DNA from: an uncultured Bacteroidota bacterium
GTDB taxonomy: Bacteria > Bacteroidota > Bacteroidia > NS11-12g > UBA9320
Assembly (NCBI GenBank): GCA_937124965.1
Contig: CAKZLB010000013.1
Location: forward strand, 186,001 to 250,000
Direction: 5' to 3'
Length of the DNA: 64,000 nt
Positions 1 through 9,900 of this stretch are shown in pieces. Within the stretch, counting starts at the first letter, position 1. Each line of letters begins with the position of its first letter. A model generated the notes under the pieces. It worked only from the letters and a program-made list of their open reading frames with translations, ran no database searches and was not told the DNA's origin. The translations under genes and the position numbers were made by a program.

Positions 1-71
1 TATTCCGTTTCCTCGAATGTATGGTAGATTAAACCCATAATTGTACTTTAGCCTTACATTAACAAAGTATC

Positions 72-749
72 ATGATAGTTTACATTCTGTTTGCCGTTCT
101 TGCAGTTTTATTGACTTTAATCGCTTTTGGGTTTACCATTTATGGTGGAATTAAAAAGAAGCGAGCGTTGTTTCTAGGGTCATTAGCGTCTTCTGTAGTT
201 TTGTCATTAGTTAGCATTTTTGCAGTGTACACATATGGTAAGGAACAACTTGCCTACATGAATAGTGATGAATTCGGTGAAGAAACCCGTATGATGGGGG
301 AAAATATTGGCAAGAAATTAGGAAACACTATATCTGGTACGGCGGATGGTTTGGAACAAACCCTCGATGAAGATGCAATTGAGAGACTGTCAGAAAAAGG
401 ATCACGAATTATTGGTAAAGGGATTAAAGCTTCTGCGAAAGGTTTCGATGAAACGTTAGGAAAAACAACCGTCTATTTAGATGAAACTGCTGACGCCATT
501 GGTATTAAAATCGGACGAGCAGAAGAAATCTTAGATTCTTCAAAATCCAGCATTGCGTTGTATCTCGAGTTTACTCAAGATATTGACACAAGCATTCAAC
601 TGACAGCATATGATAGCAAAGGTGATAAAATGGACAATGTTAGATTACCAATTAAATCATTTGCAGGTGCTGAAAAAATACACAAATTTCGGTTTGATTA
701 TTTTTCACCAGGCCTAAGCGGATACTGCATTCTCTCCGTAGCTAAATGA
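72..749 (+). CDS. Membrane-anchored protein of unknown function, first gene of P450 operon
   Basis: 225 residues, not recognised as a named family. Two hydrophobic segments (about residues 1-25 and 35-55) flank a short basic loop, so the protein is probably anchored in the inner membrane. Residues about 70-155 form a Gly/Lys/Glu-rich amphipathic stretch with repeated phrases of the type GKGIKASAKGFDETLGK, predicted helical. The last 65 residues look beta-rich. The ATG at 72 is the first available start. The stop overlaps the start of the acyltransferase-like gene by four bases, which suggests translational coupling. The function is unknown; the context suggests a membrane partner of the next two proteins. 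Confidence 0.75.
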   Translation: MIVYILFAVLAVLLTLIAFGFTIYGGIKKKRALFLGSLASSVVLSLVSIFAVYTYGKEQLAYMNSDEFGEETRMMGENIGKKLGNTISGTADGLEQTLDEDAIERLSEKGSRIIGKGIKASAKGFDETLGKTTVYLDETADAIGIKIGRAEEILDSSKSSIALYLEFTQDIDTSIQLTAYDSKGDKMDNVRLPIKSFAGAEKIHKFRFDYFSPGLSGYCILSVAK

Positions 750-1534
750 CGTTAAAAAGTAACTACATCATTCGAAAATTAAACCTTTCTCAAAAGCTTG
801 TAGGTGATGCAGTAAGAATAGGCAAAGACATTCCATATATTCATTCGTTAAGCGTCTTGGATGTCACGGCTGCTCGAAAAATTTTACGACAATATCGACG
901 TAAAACTGGGGAGCCAGTATCCCTAACTTCGTATATTTTGTACTGCTGTGCTCAGGCTATCAAGCAAGATATTTCGATTCAACAAATGTTGGGTTGGAAC
1001 AACAAGTTAGTCGCCCATAACGATATTGATTTCTTTTTCCCTAGTGAAAAGGCAGGAGACGAAAATGAAATTCAAAGCTTTATCCTTCGCGACTTAGGTT
1101 CAAAATCTCTAAGAGAAATAGCACAATTACTTAATAAAAAACTCAGCAGTTCTCCCAAAAAACCAGATTTAGCACAAAGAATGTTTATGAAACTTCCATG
1201 GTTTATTAGAAAACGATTTATTAAACTTTGGATGATGAATCCTCATACGCGTAAAAAGTACTTTGGAACAGTTTACTTTTCTTCTATTTTAAACGTGTCA
1301 GACTCAAGGAAATCATGGGGAATTCCAATCCCAATGCAGAGTTTGGGTATCTTTATCGGAACATTAAATCGGGTATTGGTTCAAACTGATTCTGGGGTTG
1401 AAACAAAAGACAACGTTCAAATTACATTATCTGTAGATCACAGAGTAAATAATGGATTGAATATAGGTACCTTTGGAAAGAATCTTCTTGACATTTTAAA
1501 CAGCCAAACACTTGAAGACATTTTAGAAAAATGA
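746..1534 (+). CDS. 2-oxoacid dehydrogenase E2-like acyltransferase, catalytic domain only
   Basis: 262 residues resembling the catalytic domain of lipoamide acyltransferases (E2; chloramphenicol acetyltransferase fold). The C-terminal SVDHRVNNG (about residues 230-238) matches the E2 active-site signature, with the catalytic His present but Asn where the conserved Asp of HRxxDG normally sits. There is no N-terminal lipoyl or peripheral-subunit-binding domain, and no dehydrogenase E1/E3 genes are nearby, so it is not a normal pyruvate dehydrogenase component. It overlaps both neighbours by four bases and sits directly before a P450. Inferred role: acyl transfer to or from a small molecule or lipid that the P450 also modifies. 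The substrate is unknown. Confidence 0.75.
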   Translation: MTLKSNYIIRKLNLSQKLVGDAVRIGKDIPYIHSLSVLDVTAARKILRQYRRKTGEPVSLTSYILYCCAQAIKQDISIQQMLGWNNKLVAHNDIDFFFPSEKAGDENEIQSFILRDLGSKSLREIAQLLNKKLSSSPKKPDLAQRMFMKLPWFIRKRFIKLWMMNPHTRKKYFGTVYFSSILNVSDSRKSWGIPIPMQSLGIFIGTLNRVLVQTDSGVETKDNVQITLSVDHRVNNGLNIGTFGKNLLDILNSQTLEDILEK

Positions 1535-2850
1535 GTCGAAAAATACCTAAAATTAGTGGAATCAAGTTGGTTCGATATATCTACCCGCTGCTCTCAAAAC
1601 CGTTGGATACATTAGAGTCGATCATACTAAAAAAAGGTGGAGTAGTTGAGTTCAATGCGGGTAAGTACCAACAATTATTTTTAATAGCTGATGAAGAGGT
1701 AATTAAGCAAATGCTTAAAACCAATAAAGAAAACTACAAACGCTCTCCTGTCATTAAAGCGTTAAAACCGCTATTAGGTAACGGTATTTTCATTTCCGAA
1801 ACTGACACTTGGTCGATACAACGTCAATTCTTGAAACCAGCATTTCATGATAAATTAATACGCGAGTACGAAAAAGAAATAATGTCGGAGACCAACGCGT
1901 TAGTGGATAAATGGTCGAACGTAAAATCACCGCACAATATTGAGCCCGATATTGAGAGACTCATGCTGTCGTTGCTCATTAAAACTCAATTTTGCAAGTC
2001 ACTTGAACTTGACATAAAGCGAATCATTAAGGCTCACAATAAAATACTTATTCAAACTAGTATCAAAAATCAGAAGCTAGATTTCTTTAAAAATCAAGTT
2101 CGCAAGGCAGTGACATTAAAACCTAAATACAAGGCCCCAACGAAGCACCAAAAGTACTTACAGACCATTGCTGATTCAATAATTGAGCACGGGAAGGCTC
2201 ATTTAGACGACTGCAGTTATTGGCTAAGAGGAATGATTGAGGGGGAATTTAGCCAGCAAGAAATCAGAGACATGATTCTCAATTTCATTTTTGCAGGTTA
2301 TGACACTACTGCATCGGCTCTTTCATGGACATTATATGCATTAAGTAAAAATCAACGTGAACAGTCTATTGCCAAAACAGAAGCAAAAAAGACGACGATA
2401 AATTTTGCATCATTATCCAAACTAAATTACATCAAAAAAGTCGTGCAAGAATCTATGAGGCTCTACCCACCTGTTTGGTCTATACACCGCAAATCTGAGG
2501 TGGCTGACATAGCTTGTGGATACACGTTTTCTGAAGATTCGTATTTCATGATTTCGCCATACTTAGTACATCGAAATCCTTCTATGTGGCAAAATCCAGA
2601 GGACTTTAATCCAGAACGATTTAGTCTTGAAAACATGCGAGGAAAAGCATTTAGTTATATTCCTTTTGGACAGGGTGAACGTGTTTGTATTGGGCAGTCG
2701 CTCGCCATAATGGAACTTCAATTAATCGTTGGAACATTACTAAAAAAGTTCACATTTAGTTATTCAAAAACCAAAAAGCCAACTATCGTTCCTGGGATCA
2801 TTATGAAATCAAAATCAGGAATTGAATTAGATATTAGGAAAGATTTTTAG
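1531..2850 (+). CDS. Cytochrome P450
   Basis: 439 residues, normal length for a bacterial P450. The diagnostic parts are all present: the I-helix oxygen-activation motif AGYDTT near residue 255, the K-helix ExxR as ESMR near 307, the PERF segment near 365, and the haem-binding loop FGQGERVCIG with the thiolate Cys near 385. It is therefore expected to be an active haem monooxygenase. No transmembrane anchor is obvious at the N terminus. It is the last gene of a three-gene overlapping operon and its 3' end overlaps convergent folA by 17 bases. No reductase is adjacent; the ferredoxin reductase/ferredoxin pair near 24.5-25.8 kb is a possible electron source. The substrate cannot be told from sequence. 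Confidence 0.95.
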   Translation: MSRKIPKISGIKLVRYIYPLLSKPLDTLESIILKKGGVVEFNAGKYQQLFLIADEEVIKQMLKTNKENYKRSPVIKALKPLLGNGIFISETDTWSIQRQFLKPAFHDKLIREYEKEIMSETNALVDKWSNVKSPHNIEPDIERLMLSLLIKTQFCKSLELDIKRIIKAHNKILIQTSIKNQKLDFFKNQVRKAVTLKPKYKAPTKHQKYLQTIADSIIEHGKAHLDDCSYWLRGMIEGEFSQQEIRDMILNFIFAGYDTTASALSWTLYALSKNQREQSIAKTEAKKTTINFASLSKLNYIKKVVQESMRLYPPVWSIHRKSEVADIACGYTFSEDSYFMISPYLVHRNPSMWQNPEDFNPERFSLENMRGKAFSYIPFGQGERVCIGQSLAIMELQLIVGTLLKKFTFSYSKTKKPTIVPGIIMKSKSGIELDIRKDF

Positions 2851-3337
2851 AATACACCTTATAGGTAAATGAAAAATCATTATCCTCCGATTTCGGGTAG
2901 TGTTGCTCGGAATCAACGTTCCATTCATTCCATTTCACTTTCGGGAAATAAGTATCTGCATCCTCTATCGTGGTATGTACATGCGAAATATGTAAAACAT
3001 GTGCATCATCCAACGTTTGTCTGTAAATCTCTCCTCCTCCAATAACAAATATCTCCTCCTCTGTTTTTTCAAAGTGCCGAAAAGCATCATTAAGACTGTT
3101 GAATACAAGGACCCCTTCAGGTTGATAATTTTGCTTTCGAGTGATCACAACGTTGGTACGTTTTGGTAACGGACGCCCAATCGACTCGAAACTTTTCCGC
3201 CCCATAATTATCACATGATTCAAGGTAGTTTTTTTAAATAATTGCAAATCATCTTTAATATGCCATAAAAGCTGATTATCTCTTCCTATGGCATTGTTCT
3301 CAGCAATTGCTACTATAACCGATATTCTCATTGACAA
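2834..3337 (-). CDS. folA: Dihydrofolate reductase
   Basis: 167 residues, typical of bacterial DHFR. It reduces dihydrofolate to tetrahydrofolate with NADPH in the cytoplasm. The N terminus shows the family pattern VIVAIAENNAIGRDNQLLWH (substrate and nicotinamide pocket), followed by the conserved VIMGRKSFESIG segment and VIGGGEIY near residue 100 (NADPH binding). It is transcribed towards the P450 gene and their ends overlap by 17 bases. thyA, often a neighbour, is not adjacent. Confidence 0.96.
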   Translation of the reverse strand: MSMRISVIVAIAENNAIGRDNQLLWHIKDDLQLFKKTTLNHVIIMGRKSFESIGRPLPKRTNVVITRKQNYQPEGVLVFNSLNDAFRHFEKTEEEIFVIGGGEIYRQTLDDAHVLHISHVHTTIEDADTYFPKVKWNEWNVDSEQHYPKSEDNDFSFTYKVYSKNLS

Positions 3338-3442
3338 GCTTTTATTTCTGACCCATTGTTAAAGTGAACAACAAAGAAACAGCAATATTGACGAGATATA
3401 AATGAGATATGCAATTTTTCAAAAGAATTTAGTCATATAATT

Positions 3443-3450
3443 TACCTTTA
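3443..3450 (+). promoter_or_regulatory. Candidate -7 box (TACCTTTA) for the hydrolase gene
   Basis: Matches seven of eight positions of the Bacteroidota -7 element TAnnTTTG and lies just before the ATG at 3456, so a transcript from it would have almost no 5' leader. No convincing -33 TTTG is visible. Confidence 0.3.
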
Positions 3451-3455
3451 CATCC

Positions 3456-4103
3456 ATGGAAAAGCACCATCTTTCCGTAAACAAGACGGCAACATATTAT
3501 ACTATAGGCGATGTAAAACGTGCTTCAAAAGTTTGGATAGTTTTACATGGCTACGCGCAATTGGCTCGTACATTTATCAACAGATTTGAAGAGATACAAT
3601 CGCAAGAATTGGCAATAATCGCACCCGAAGGTCTTCATCGCTTTTATCAAAAAGGGTTTTATGGAGATGTTGTGGCCAGCTGGATGACTAAAGAAGATCG
3701 CGAGGTAGACATTTCAGATTATGTGGAATACTTATCAAAGCTTACAAAAATTCTGTTAACTGAAAATCAAGAAATCACAATCTTTGGTTTTTCTCAAGGA
3801 GTTGCAACGACCTGTAGATGGGTAGTTGAAAGCGATATAAAACCTAAAAACTTAATTTTATGGGCAGGAACTTTTCCAAATGATTTAAATCTCAAGAAAT
3901 CGAAAAATTCTTTCAGAGATATCAACTGCTTTTTGGTATTCGATAAAGATGATCCTTTTAGAAACGAGACATCGTGGAACGAACAGTTAAACTTTATCGA
4001 TTCCATTGGCGTAAAGCCTAAGATATTCAACTTTGATGGTGGACATCGAGTCCCCAAAACTGCACTTAAAGAATTTTACGATTGCTTTATGCGAGTATCT
4101 TGA
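3456..4103 (+). CDS. Alpha/beta hydrolase, phospholipase/carboxylesterase type
   Basis: 215 residues, close to the usual size of the carboxylesterase/acyl-protein-thioesterase-like family. An oxyanion-region motif HGYAQ near residue 31, the nucleophile elbow GFSQG near 110-114, an Asp in the segment FDKDDPF near 168-173 and a GGH near 196 form a plausible Ser-Asp-His triad. No signal peptide is seen, so it is probably cytoplasmic. It probably hydrolyses short-chain esters or thioesters; the substrate is unknown. It stands alone and ends two bases before the convergent end of nadC. Confidence 0.8.
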   Translation: MEKHHLSVNKTATYYTIGDVKRASKVWIVLHGYAQLARTFINRFEEIQSQELAIIAPEGLHRFYQKGFYGDVVASWMTKEDREVDISDYVEYLSKLTKILLTENQEITIFGFSQGVATTCRWVVESDIKPKNLILWAGTFPNDLNLKKSKNSFRDINCFLVFDKDDPFRNETSWNEQLNFIDSIGVKPKIFNFDGGHRVPKTALKEFYDCFMRVS

Positions 4104-4105
4104 AT

Positions 4106-4957
4106 CTAGTCCGTTTCTTTTAAACTGATGTCTAGACTTTTTACAGAATGTGTTAACGCTCCTATACTGATGTAATCTACATTGGTTGCTGCGTAAGCTG
4201 CAAGGTTTGATTCATTAATTCCGCCACTGGCTTCCGTTTCAACTCGATTATTTATCAATTTTAACGCAACCATTATTTCGTCTGGGGTAAAATTATCTAA
4301 CATTATACGATCAACACCTCCAACCACTAATGCTTCTTCCACTTCACTTAGGTTTCGAGTTTCAACTTCCACCTTTAAGTTTAATTTATTCTCTTTCAAA
4401 TAGCTCTTGGTCTTGTTGACAGCATTTGTAATTCCACCTGCATAATCATTATGATTATCTTTCAACATAATCATATCGTACAAACCTATTCGGTGATTGT
4501 ATCCTCCCCCAACTTGAACCGCCCACTTTTCCAAAAATCGCAAGTTTGGTGTGGTCTTACGCGTATCAAGGAGTTTTGATTTAGAGTTTCCCATAAGCTT
4601 TACAAGCTTATTTGTTTGTGTAGCAACTCCGCTTAATCGTTGCATGCAGTTCAACAATAGTCTCTCTCCAGCAAGTATAGCGTGTACGCTTCCTTCAACA
4701 ACGAATCCGATATCTCCAAAATACACTGAATCTCCATCCTTCTTAAAAACATCAAATTTGATATTTGAATCTAGTTCCGTTAAAATGACTTGTGCAAGCT
4801 CAATTCCAGCTACAATACCGTCATCTTTAAACAGGAGTTTTGCTTTACCAATCGTCCCTTGAGGAATCGAAGCAAGTGAGGAATGATCACCATCACGAAT
4901 ATCTTCTTCAAATGCGCGATGTATAAACTCTAAGGTCTCTTGACTATGAAAATCCAT
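4106..4957 (-). CDS. nadC: Nicotinate-nucleotide pyrophosphorylase (quinolinate phosphoribosyltransferase)
   Basis: 283 residues, full length. It converts quinolinate and PRPP to nicotinate mononucleotide, CO2 and pyrophosphate in de novo NAD synthesis. Signature segments are RKTTPNLR and GGGYNHRIGLYDMIMLKDNH (about residues 132-170), the VEVETRN strand near 196-202, and the C-terminal ASGGIN and ISIGALTH phosphate-binding loops. It lies directly downstream of the DUF4783-like gene on the same strand, an arrangement known from other Bacteroidota. nadA and nadB are not in the window. Confidence 0.96.
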   Translation of the reverse strand: MDFHSQETLEFIHRAFEEDIRDGDHSSLASIPQGTIGKAKLLFKDDGIVAGIELAQVILTELDSNIKFDVFKKDGDSVYFGDIGFVVEGSVHAILAGERLLLNCMQRLSGVATQTNKLVKLMGNSKSKLLDTRKTTPNLRFLEKWAVQVGGGYNHRIGLYDMIMLKDNHNDYAGGITNAVNKTKSYLKENKLNLKVEVETRNLSEVEEALVVGGVDRIMLDNFTPDEIMVALKLINNRVETEASGGINESNLAAYAATNVDYISIGALTHSVKSLDISLKETD

Positions 4958-4974
4958 TGTGTGGTTAATCTATT

Positions 4975-5382
4975 TTATTCGAATTCTATTTCCTGAATTA
5001 AATATTGGCTACCCTGTTTTTTAACAAATACAGTTACCCGAAAAGTCTTCTCTTCCCCCGTTGTATAATCACCCACCGCAAATTTACTTCCGGCAGAAGA
5101 ACTACCTGTATGAACAATTTTAAATGCCGATGGAGGGAATTTATCGAAGAATCGGTTAAGAATGACTACAGTTTGCTGTTTGCTATATATTCCTTCAACT
5201 TCACCAGGAAGTTCAAGCTCTACACTACTGCTAAGATAACGTGAGAATTGGTTTGCATTTCCACTTCCTATCGCTGATTCAACATCCGAAAATATGTCTT
5301 GCGTCGGATTAGAAAATCCCATCAACAGCAGTGAAAAAATGAGAGCAATCAACGAATATGTCGAAGTTTTTTTAACGTTCAT
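4975..5382 (-). CDS. DUF4783-like exported protein
   Basis: 135 residues. A hydrophobic N-terminal segment (about residues 8-25) looks like a signal peptide or membrane anchor. The remainder has the NTF2-like pattern of the Bacteroidota family DUF4783: an early helix SDVESAIGSGNANQFSRYL, later KQTVVILNRFF and a C-terminal beta segment ending in YLIQEIEFE. The family assignment is by recollection of this pattern and of its common position beside nadC. Its function is unknown. It is probably cotranscribed with nadC, 17 bases downstream. Confidence 0.7.
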   Translation of the reverse strand: MNVKKTSTYSLIALIFSLLLMGFSNPTQDIFSDVESAIGSGNANQFSRYLSSSVELELPGEVEGIYSKQQTVVILNRFFDKFPPSAFKIVHTGSSSAGSKFAVGDYTTGEEKTFRVTVFVKKQGSQYLIQEIEFE

Positions 5383-5390
5383 TGAAAAAT

Positions 5391-5398
5391 CAAAGTTA
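5391..5398 (-). promoter_or_regulatory. Candidate -7 box (TAACTTTG) for DUF4783-nadC
   Basis: An exact TAnnTTTG match on the minus strand nine bases upstream of the start at 5382. It implies a transcript with little or no leader. Confidence 0.4.
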
Positions 5399-5478
5399 AG
5401 GGATATTTACTATTTTTATGATTTGAGTATGAATTAAGTTCTATAATTTTACAGACAGAAATCGTACCACAATCAATA

Positions 5479-6135
5479 ATGTTTCGATTAAACAATTTAT
5501 CAGCTCAGAATTCAATCGTTCTCCCAATTCTTAAAGAATTGAGAGACAAGAATATACAAAAAGATCGATATCGTTTCAGAAAAAATATCGAACGCATAGG
5601 GATGATTGCAGCCTATGAAATCTCAAAAGTTCTTAAGTACAAAACAACTGAAACGCTCACTCCGCTGGGCAATGCAGATACCGTTGAACTCAAAAACCAG
5701 CCAGTTATCGCTACAATTTTGCGCGCCGGCATCCCTCTACAAAATGGGGTAAACCAATTATTTAATCAAGCTGATCTTGCCTATATTTCTGCCTATAGAC
5801 ACAGTTTGGATTCAGGCGGATTTGAAATTAAAGTGGAATATATTGCAAGTCCAAGTATTGAAAACCGAGTACTAATTTTGACAGACCCAATGCTAGCAAC
5901 TGGACAGTCACTTGTTATGACTTATGAACAGTTTTTGAGCCAAGGCACTCCATCTGAAGTCCATTTAGTTTCGGTAATAGGTAGTAAAGATGGAGTAGAA
6001 TACGTAAAGAAACATATTCCAAATGCGACCTTGTGGATTGGTGGCATTGATGAAACGTTGAGTGCTGATGGATATATTGTTCCAGGTCTTGGTGATGCTG
6101 GGGACTTAAGCTTTGGGAGTAAAACACAACATTAA
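5479..6135 (+). CDS. upp: Uracil phosphoribosyltransferase
   Basis: 218 residues. It makes UMP from uracil and PRPP (pyrimidine salvage, cytoplasm). The PRPP loop is present as LILTDPMLATGQS near residues 134-146, with the uracil-side C-terminal segment GYIVPGLGDAGD near 198-209 and an ILRAGIPLQNG segment near 82. The stop is followed immediately, with no gap, by the ATG of a pyrimidine-nucleotidase-like HAD gene, so the two are probably one operon devoted to pyrimidine nucleotides. Confidence 0.95.
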   Translation: MFRLNNLSAQNSIVLPILKELRDKNIQKDRYRFRKNIERIGMIAAYEISKVLKYKTTETLTPLGNADTVELKNQPVIATILRAGIPLQNGVNQLFNQADLAYISAYRHSLDSGGFEIKVEYIASPSIENRVLILTDPMLATGQSLVMTYEQFLSQGTPSEVHLVSVIGSKDGVEYVKKHIPNATLWIGGIDETLSADGYIVPGLGDAGDLSFGSKTQH

Positions 6136-6834
6136 ATGACTGATCGATACAAACATATTTTCTTTGACTTAGATCATACACTTTGGGACTTTCACACAAA
6201 TAGTAGAAAGACGTTAGGAGTTTTATTTGATGAGTTCTCCCTGACATCATTAGGCGTTCCGGATTTTGAAACCTTTCTGCACACATATGAAACGATCAAT
6301 GAGGAACTCTGGAAAAAATATAGGGTCGGAGATATCGACAAGGTTACGCTGAGAAATGGTCGGTTTCCTGCAGTATTCAAAACGTGGAACATTGATCACC
6401 CAACGTTGAGTATTGATATAAATGAACGCTATTTAATTGACGGTCCTAAACAACCGGGATTACTACCAAATGCTATCGAAACGTTAGACTATTTAAAGTC
6501 CCGATATTCTGTCCATTTGATAACGAACGGGTTTAAGGAAGTGCAAGGAACAAAACTGAACGCATCGGGTTTAAACGGGTATTTCGAGACAATAACGACC
6601 AGTGAAGAAGTTGGAGTCCTAAAGCCAAATCCAAAAGTTTTTCATCATGCTTTGGATTTAGCTTCTGCAAATGCGAAAGAAAGCATTTACGTAGGAGATC
6701 ATTATGACACAGACGTTTTAGGTAGCAAGAATGCAGGACTTGATCAAGTGTTTTTCAACCCAGGCAAAACAAAATACCAAGACAGTCCAACGTACGAAAT
6801 TCAAGATCTAATCGAACTAGTTAGGATTTTTTAA
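6136..6834 (+). CDS. yjjG: YjjG-family pyrimidine 5'-nucleotidase (HAD superfamily)
   Basis: 232 residues. HAD motifs: motif I FFDLDHTLWDF with nucleophile Asp near residue 11, motif II VHLITNGF near 131-138, motif III Lys in GVLKPNPKVF near 160, and motif IV VGDHYDTDV near 181-189. The WDF after motif I and overall layout fit the YjjG group, which dephosphorylates (non-canonical) pyrimidine nucleotides and so limits their incorporation into DNA. Its ATG abuts the upp stop, consistent with a shared role in pyrimidine metabolism. The exact substrate is inferred from the family. Confidence 0.85.
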   Translation: MTDRYKHIFFDLDHTLWDFHTNSRKTLGVLFDEFSLTSLGVPDFETFLHTYETINEELWKKYRVGDIDKVTLRNGRFPAVFKTWNIDHPTLSIDINERYLIDGPKQPGLLPNAIETLDYLKSRYSVHLITNGFKEVQGTKLNASGLNGYFETITTSEEVGVLKPNPKVFHHALDLASANAKESIYVGDHYDTDVLGSKNAGLDQVFFNPGKTKYQDSPTYEIQDLIELVRIF

Positions 6835-6924
6835 AGAATCGGAACATTTAGCTAATTGTCACATTTTAGGTTAAATGACACGATGCAAAACCATTGATTT
6901 CAGTGATTGTTTATCATTGAAAGA

Positions 6925-9900
6925 ATGAAAACACGTTTGCTCATCGTATGGATATGGTTATGCTGCCTTTCATTCAGTGTTGATGCACAAACGCATGCAT
7001 GGGTAAATCAATTACCAACGGGTCAACAAGGAGATGCATTCATTTCAAGCCAAATTGTAGATTCGAAATCAAATATCTATATCACGGGCTCTTTTAAAGA
7101 CACTCTCTATTTACAGACTGATACATTTTATTACAAGAATGGCAATACCAGAAGTTTCTTCGTTGTAAAATATGATGGGTCTGGAAAAGAAATTTGGGCA
7201 AAAGCCTTTAACAAAGCATCTAATGTGCAGGTAGACGATGTGGCTTTAAATCGAAACAACGAATTAGTTCTATTGGGTCGATATACAGGTTCATCACTTA
7301 CATTAGGCAGTTTTACCTTAAATCAAGGTAACGGTATATTCATAGCTTTCTTGGACACCTCAGGTACTTTTACAGGTGCAGAGGTTATTGCCTATAGTAG
7401 TGGTGGGACATATGCTAAATCGCTTGCTTTAGACTCAAGAGACAATATTTACGCAAGTGTTTATTTAAATGGTTTTGGCTCGGGTTGGGTCTTAAATGAT
7501 AGTGCTTCTCCGAGGAGTGGAAGCGGATTTAAGAATTTGGTTGTCAAGTATAATTCGACTGCTGAAGACTTGAGATGGTTTATTCAATACGACTTTAACG
7601 ATGTAGATTACATAAAAGAAGTTGCTGTTGACAAAAATGAAGAAGTATACTACACTGCAGAAGCGGAGCCAAATGTACAGATTCACGGCACTACGGTTGG
7701 ATCAACCGGCGGAAACTTTGTTGTTCGGTTAGACTCAAATGGAAATTATAAAGACAAATTGCTGTATAACAATGGCAATTACTTTACGGAGGTTTCAACA
7801 ATTGTAGCGGTTGATAGCTCCGAAATATATATTGCAGGTCGAATTGGAGGTGACTCTTTAGTTTTGTTGAACGACACGATACGTGCTCTGGACTCAAACA
7901 ACCTGAGCGTTCGTTCTTTTAATTTCGTAGCTCAGCTTAATGGTTTCAAAGATGTTTCGTGGTACAGAAGTACAAACTATATAAACTACAATAGTGGATT
8001 ATCTGGTCGATCTTTCATCACCAAAAAAGGTGATTTTCTTTTCTTTTCGTCGACTCATTTTAAGTCGTTTCAATTTGGATCGCTATCCACAAAACCTGGG
8101 GCTCGCGTCGAAGGTGTCGTAAGTAAATTAGATCGACTTGGAAACGTCCTATGGATTTTACCTGTGCAAACAAGATTAATCCCGTTGGTCTCTCCTATTG
8201 GATCTCAAGACCTAATATATTGTGGCGCTTTTACAGGAACTATGGATGTCCAGCCGTTTAAACTTTCGAATTCATCGAGTACAAAACAATCATTTCTAGG
8301 TAGAACATTTGATTATACCATTACACGTGGGTTTGTTAAATCTGGTCCGTATTGTGCCGGGGATACGTCATTAATACCTTTCACAAAACAAGGAGAATAT
8401 GATACGTCAAACGTTTTTATAGCAGAATTAAGTGATGAAAACGGAGACTTCTTTGGTGGTCAAAGGGAACTAGGCAGAATTAAAACAATATCAGACTCTA
8501 CAATTCAAGGCACCCTACCCCTTGTTCGGGTAGCTTCATCTAATAAGTATCGAATTCGAATCCGAAGTACTAGCCCTGTTGTGCAAAGTTTCTTCAAACT
8601 TGATACATTGAATTTACTCATTTACAGTACAGACAAAGCCGATCCTGGCCCTGACACATCCGTATGTTTTAATGCTTCTTTAAAACTAAATACATTTGGA
8701 GGAACCACATGGAAATGGTCGCCCAATTATCAAATGGACGATAGTTCGCTTCGTACTCCAACCATTCGTCCATTAGTTGACACCACGTACACTATCATAA
8801 TAGGTGACTCCAGCGGTTGCGGTGCTCCTGATACGGCAGACATTAAGGTATCCGTTATTAAACCGCCTCGTTTTACGAAACAGTCACAATCGGATTCGTT
8901 TGTTTGCATTGGAAATAAAGTGACTTTTTACAATTCTTTTGAAGGTGGTGGTAGCATCTTTTTTGTCAATTGGTTTGATGAAAATTGGGATCTTATTACA
9001 ACAAACGACTCACTATCAATAAACGATAGCTTGTCCATTCAAATTGACTCTAAAAGAACTATTTATTCAGTGATTACTGATAGTTGTTCTCCGTTGATGG
9101 ATACATTACGTTATAATGTCACCCTATTTGCGAAAGACTCCATAACCTCTGTACCTATAGATACAACAGTCTGTTATGGCCAACAAGTATCGTTAAGGCC
9201 TTCACTAATTTCGGCTAATTACGACTCACTCTCGTATCAGTGGTCCAGGGTTTCTAACAAAGTCGTCCTCGGTACCGATTCAATTTTAACACAGGCCTAT
9301 GCCAACTCTAATCGTTTCGAGTTAAAAATTACAAACTCATGTTCGCACGATACGTTTAAAACGACGTTTAAGGTTAATGTTTTAGAAAAACTCCAAGGCG
9401 ACATTGTATCTTCCGATGTTGACAGTTTTTGTTATGGTCAGCTGGATACCCTCTATGCTTCTTCAACAGGCGGATTATCTAGAAGCATTGTAACCTATCA
9501 ATGGCTACTTAATAGTGACACCTTTAATCAAGATAGCTTTGTTTTAGACACCAAATTTTTAAGTCAGAAGTTTCCAAATCAACAAGATTTTAACATTCAA
9601 CTTGTCACTAAGGATGGCTGCTCAGAACCAAATGACACCACTCAAAAACAGGTTTTTCTATTTTCTCCATTAAAAATTAAGCAAATCGCTAATTGGGATA
9701 CATTCGTTTGCGTAGGAAGTAGTTTTAAACCGACCATTGAAGCGGTAGGTGGTAAATATCCTATAAATTACACATGGTCATCTGACACCAAAATACTAGG
9801 TGATGATTCCACAATCACTATTTCGGCTGATAGCTTGGAATCAGGAATCACCATCTTAATAAAAACAATGATTTCAGATGGATGTAGTGAGCCGGACTCA

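Noticed and set aside
746-1534. Pyruvate dehydrogenase E2 subunit
   Set aside because: It lacks lipoyl and peripheral-subunit-binding domains and has no E1/E3 neighbours.
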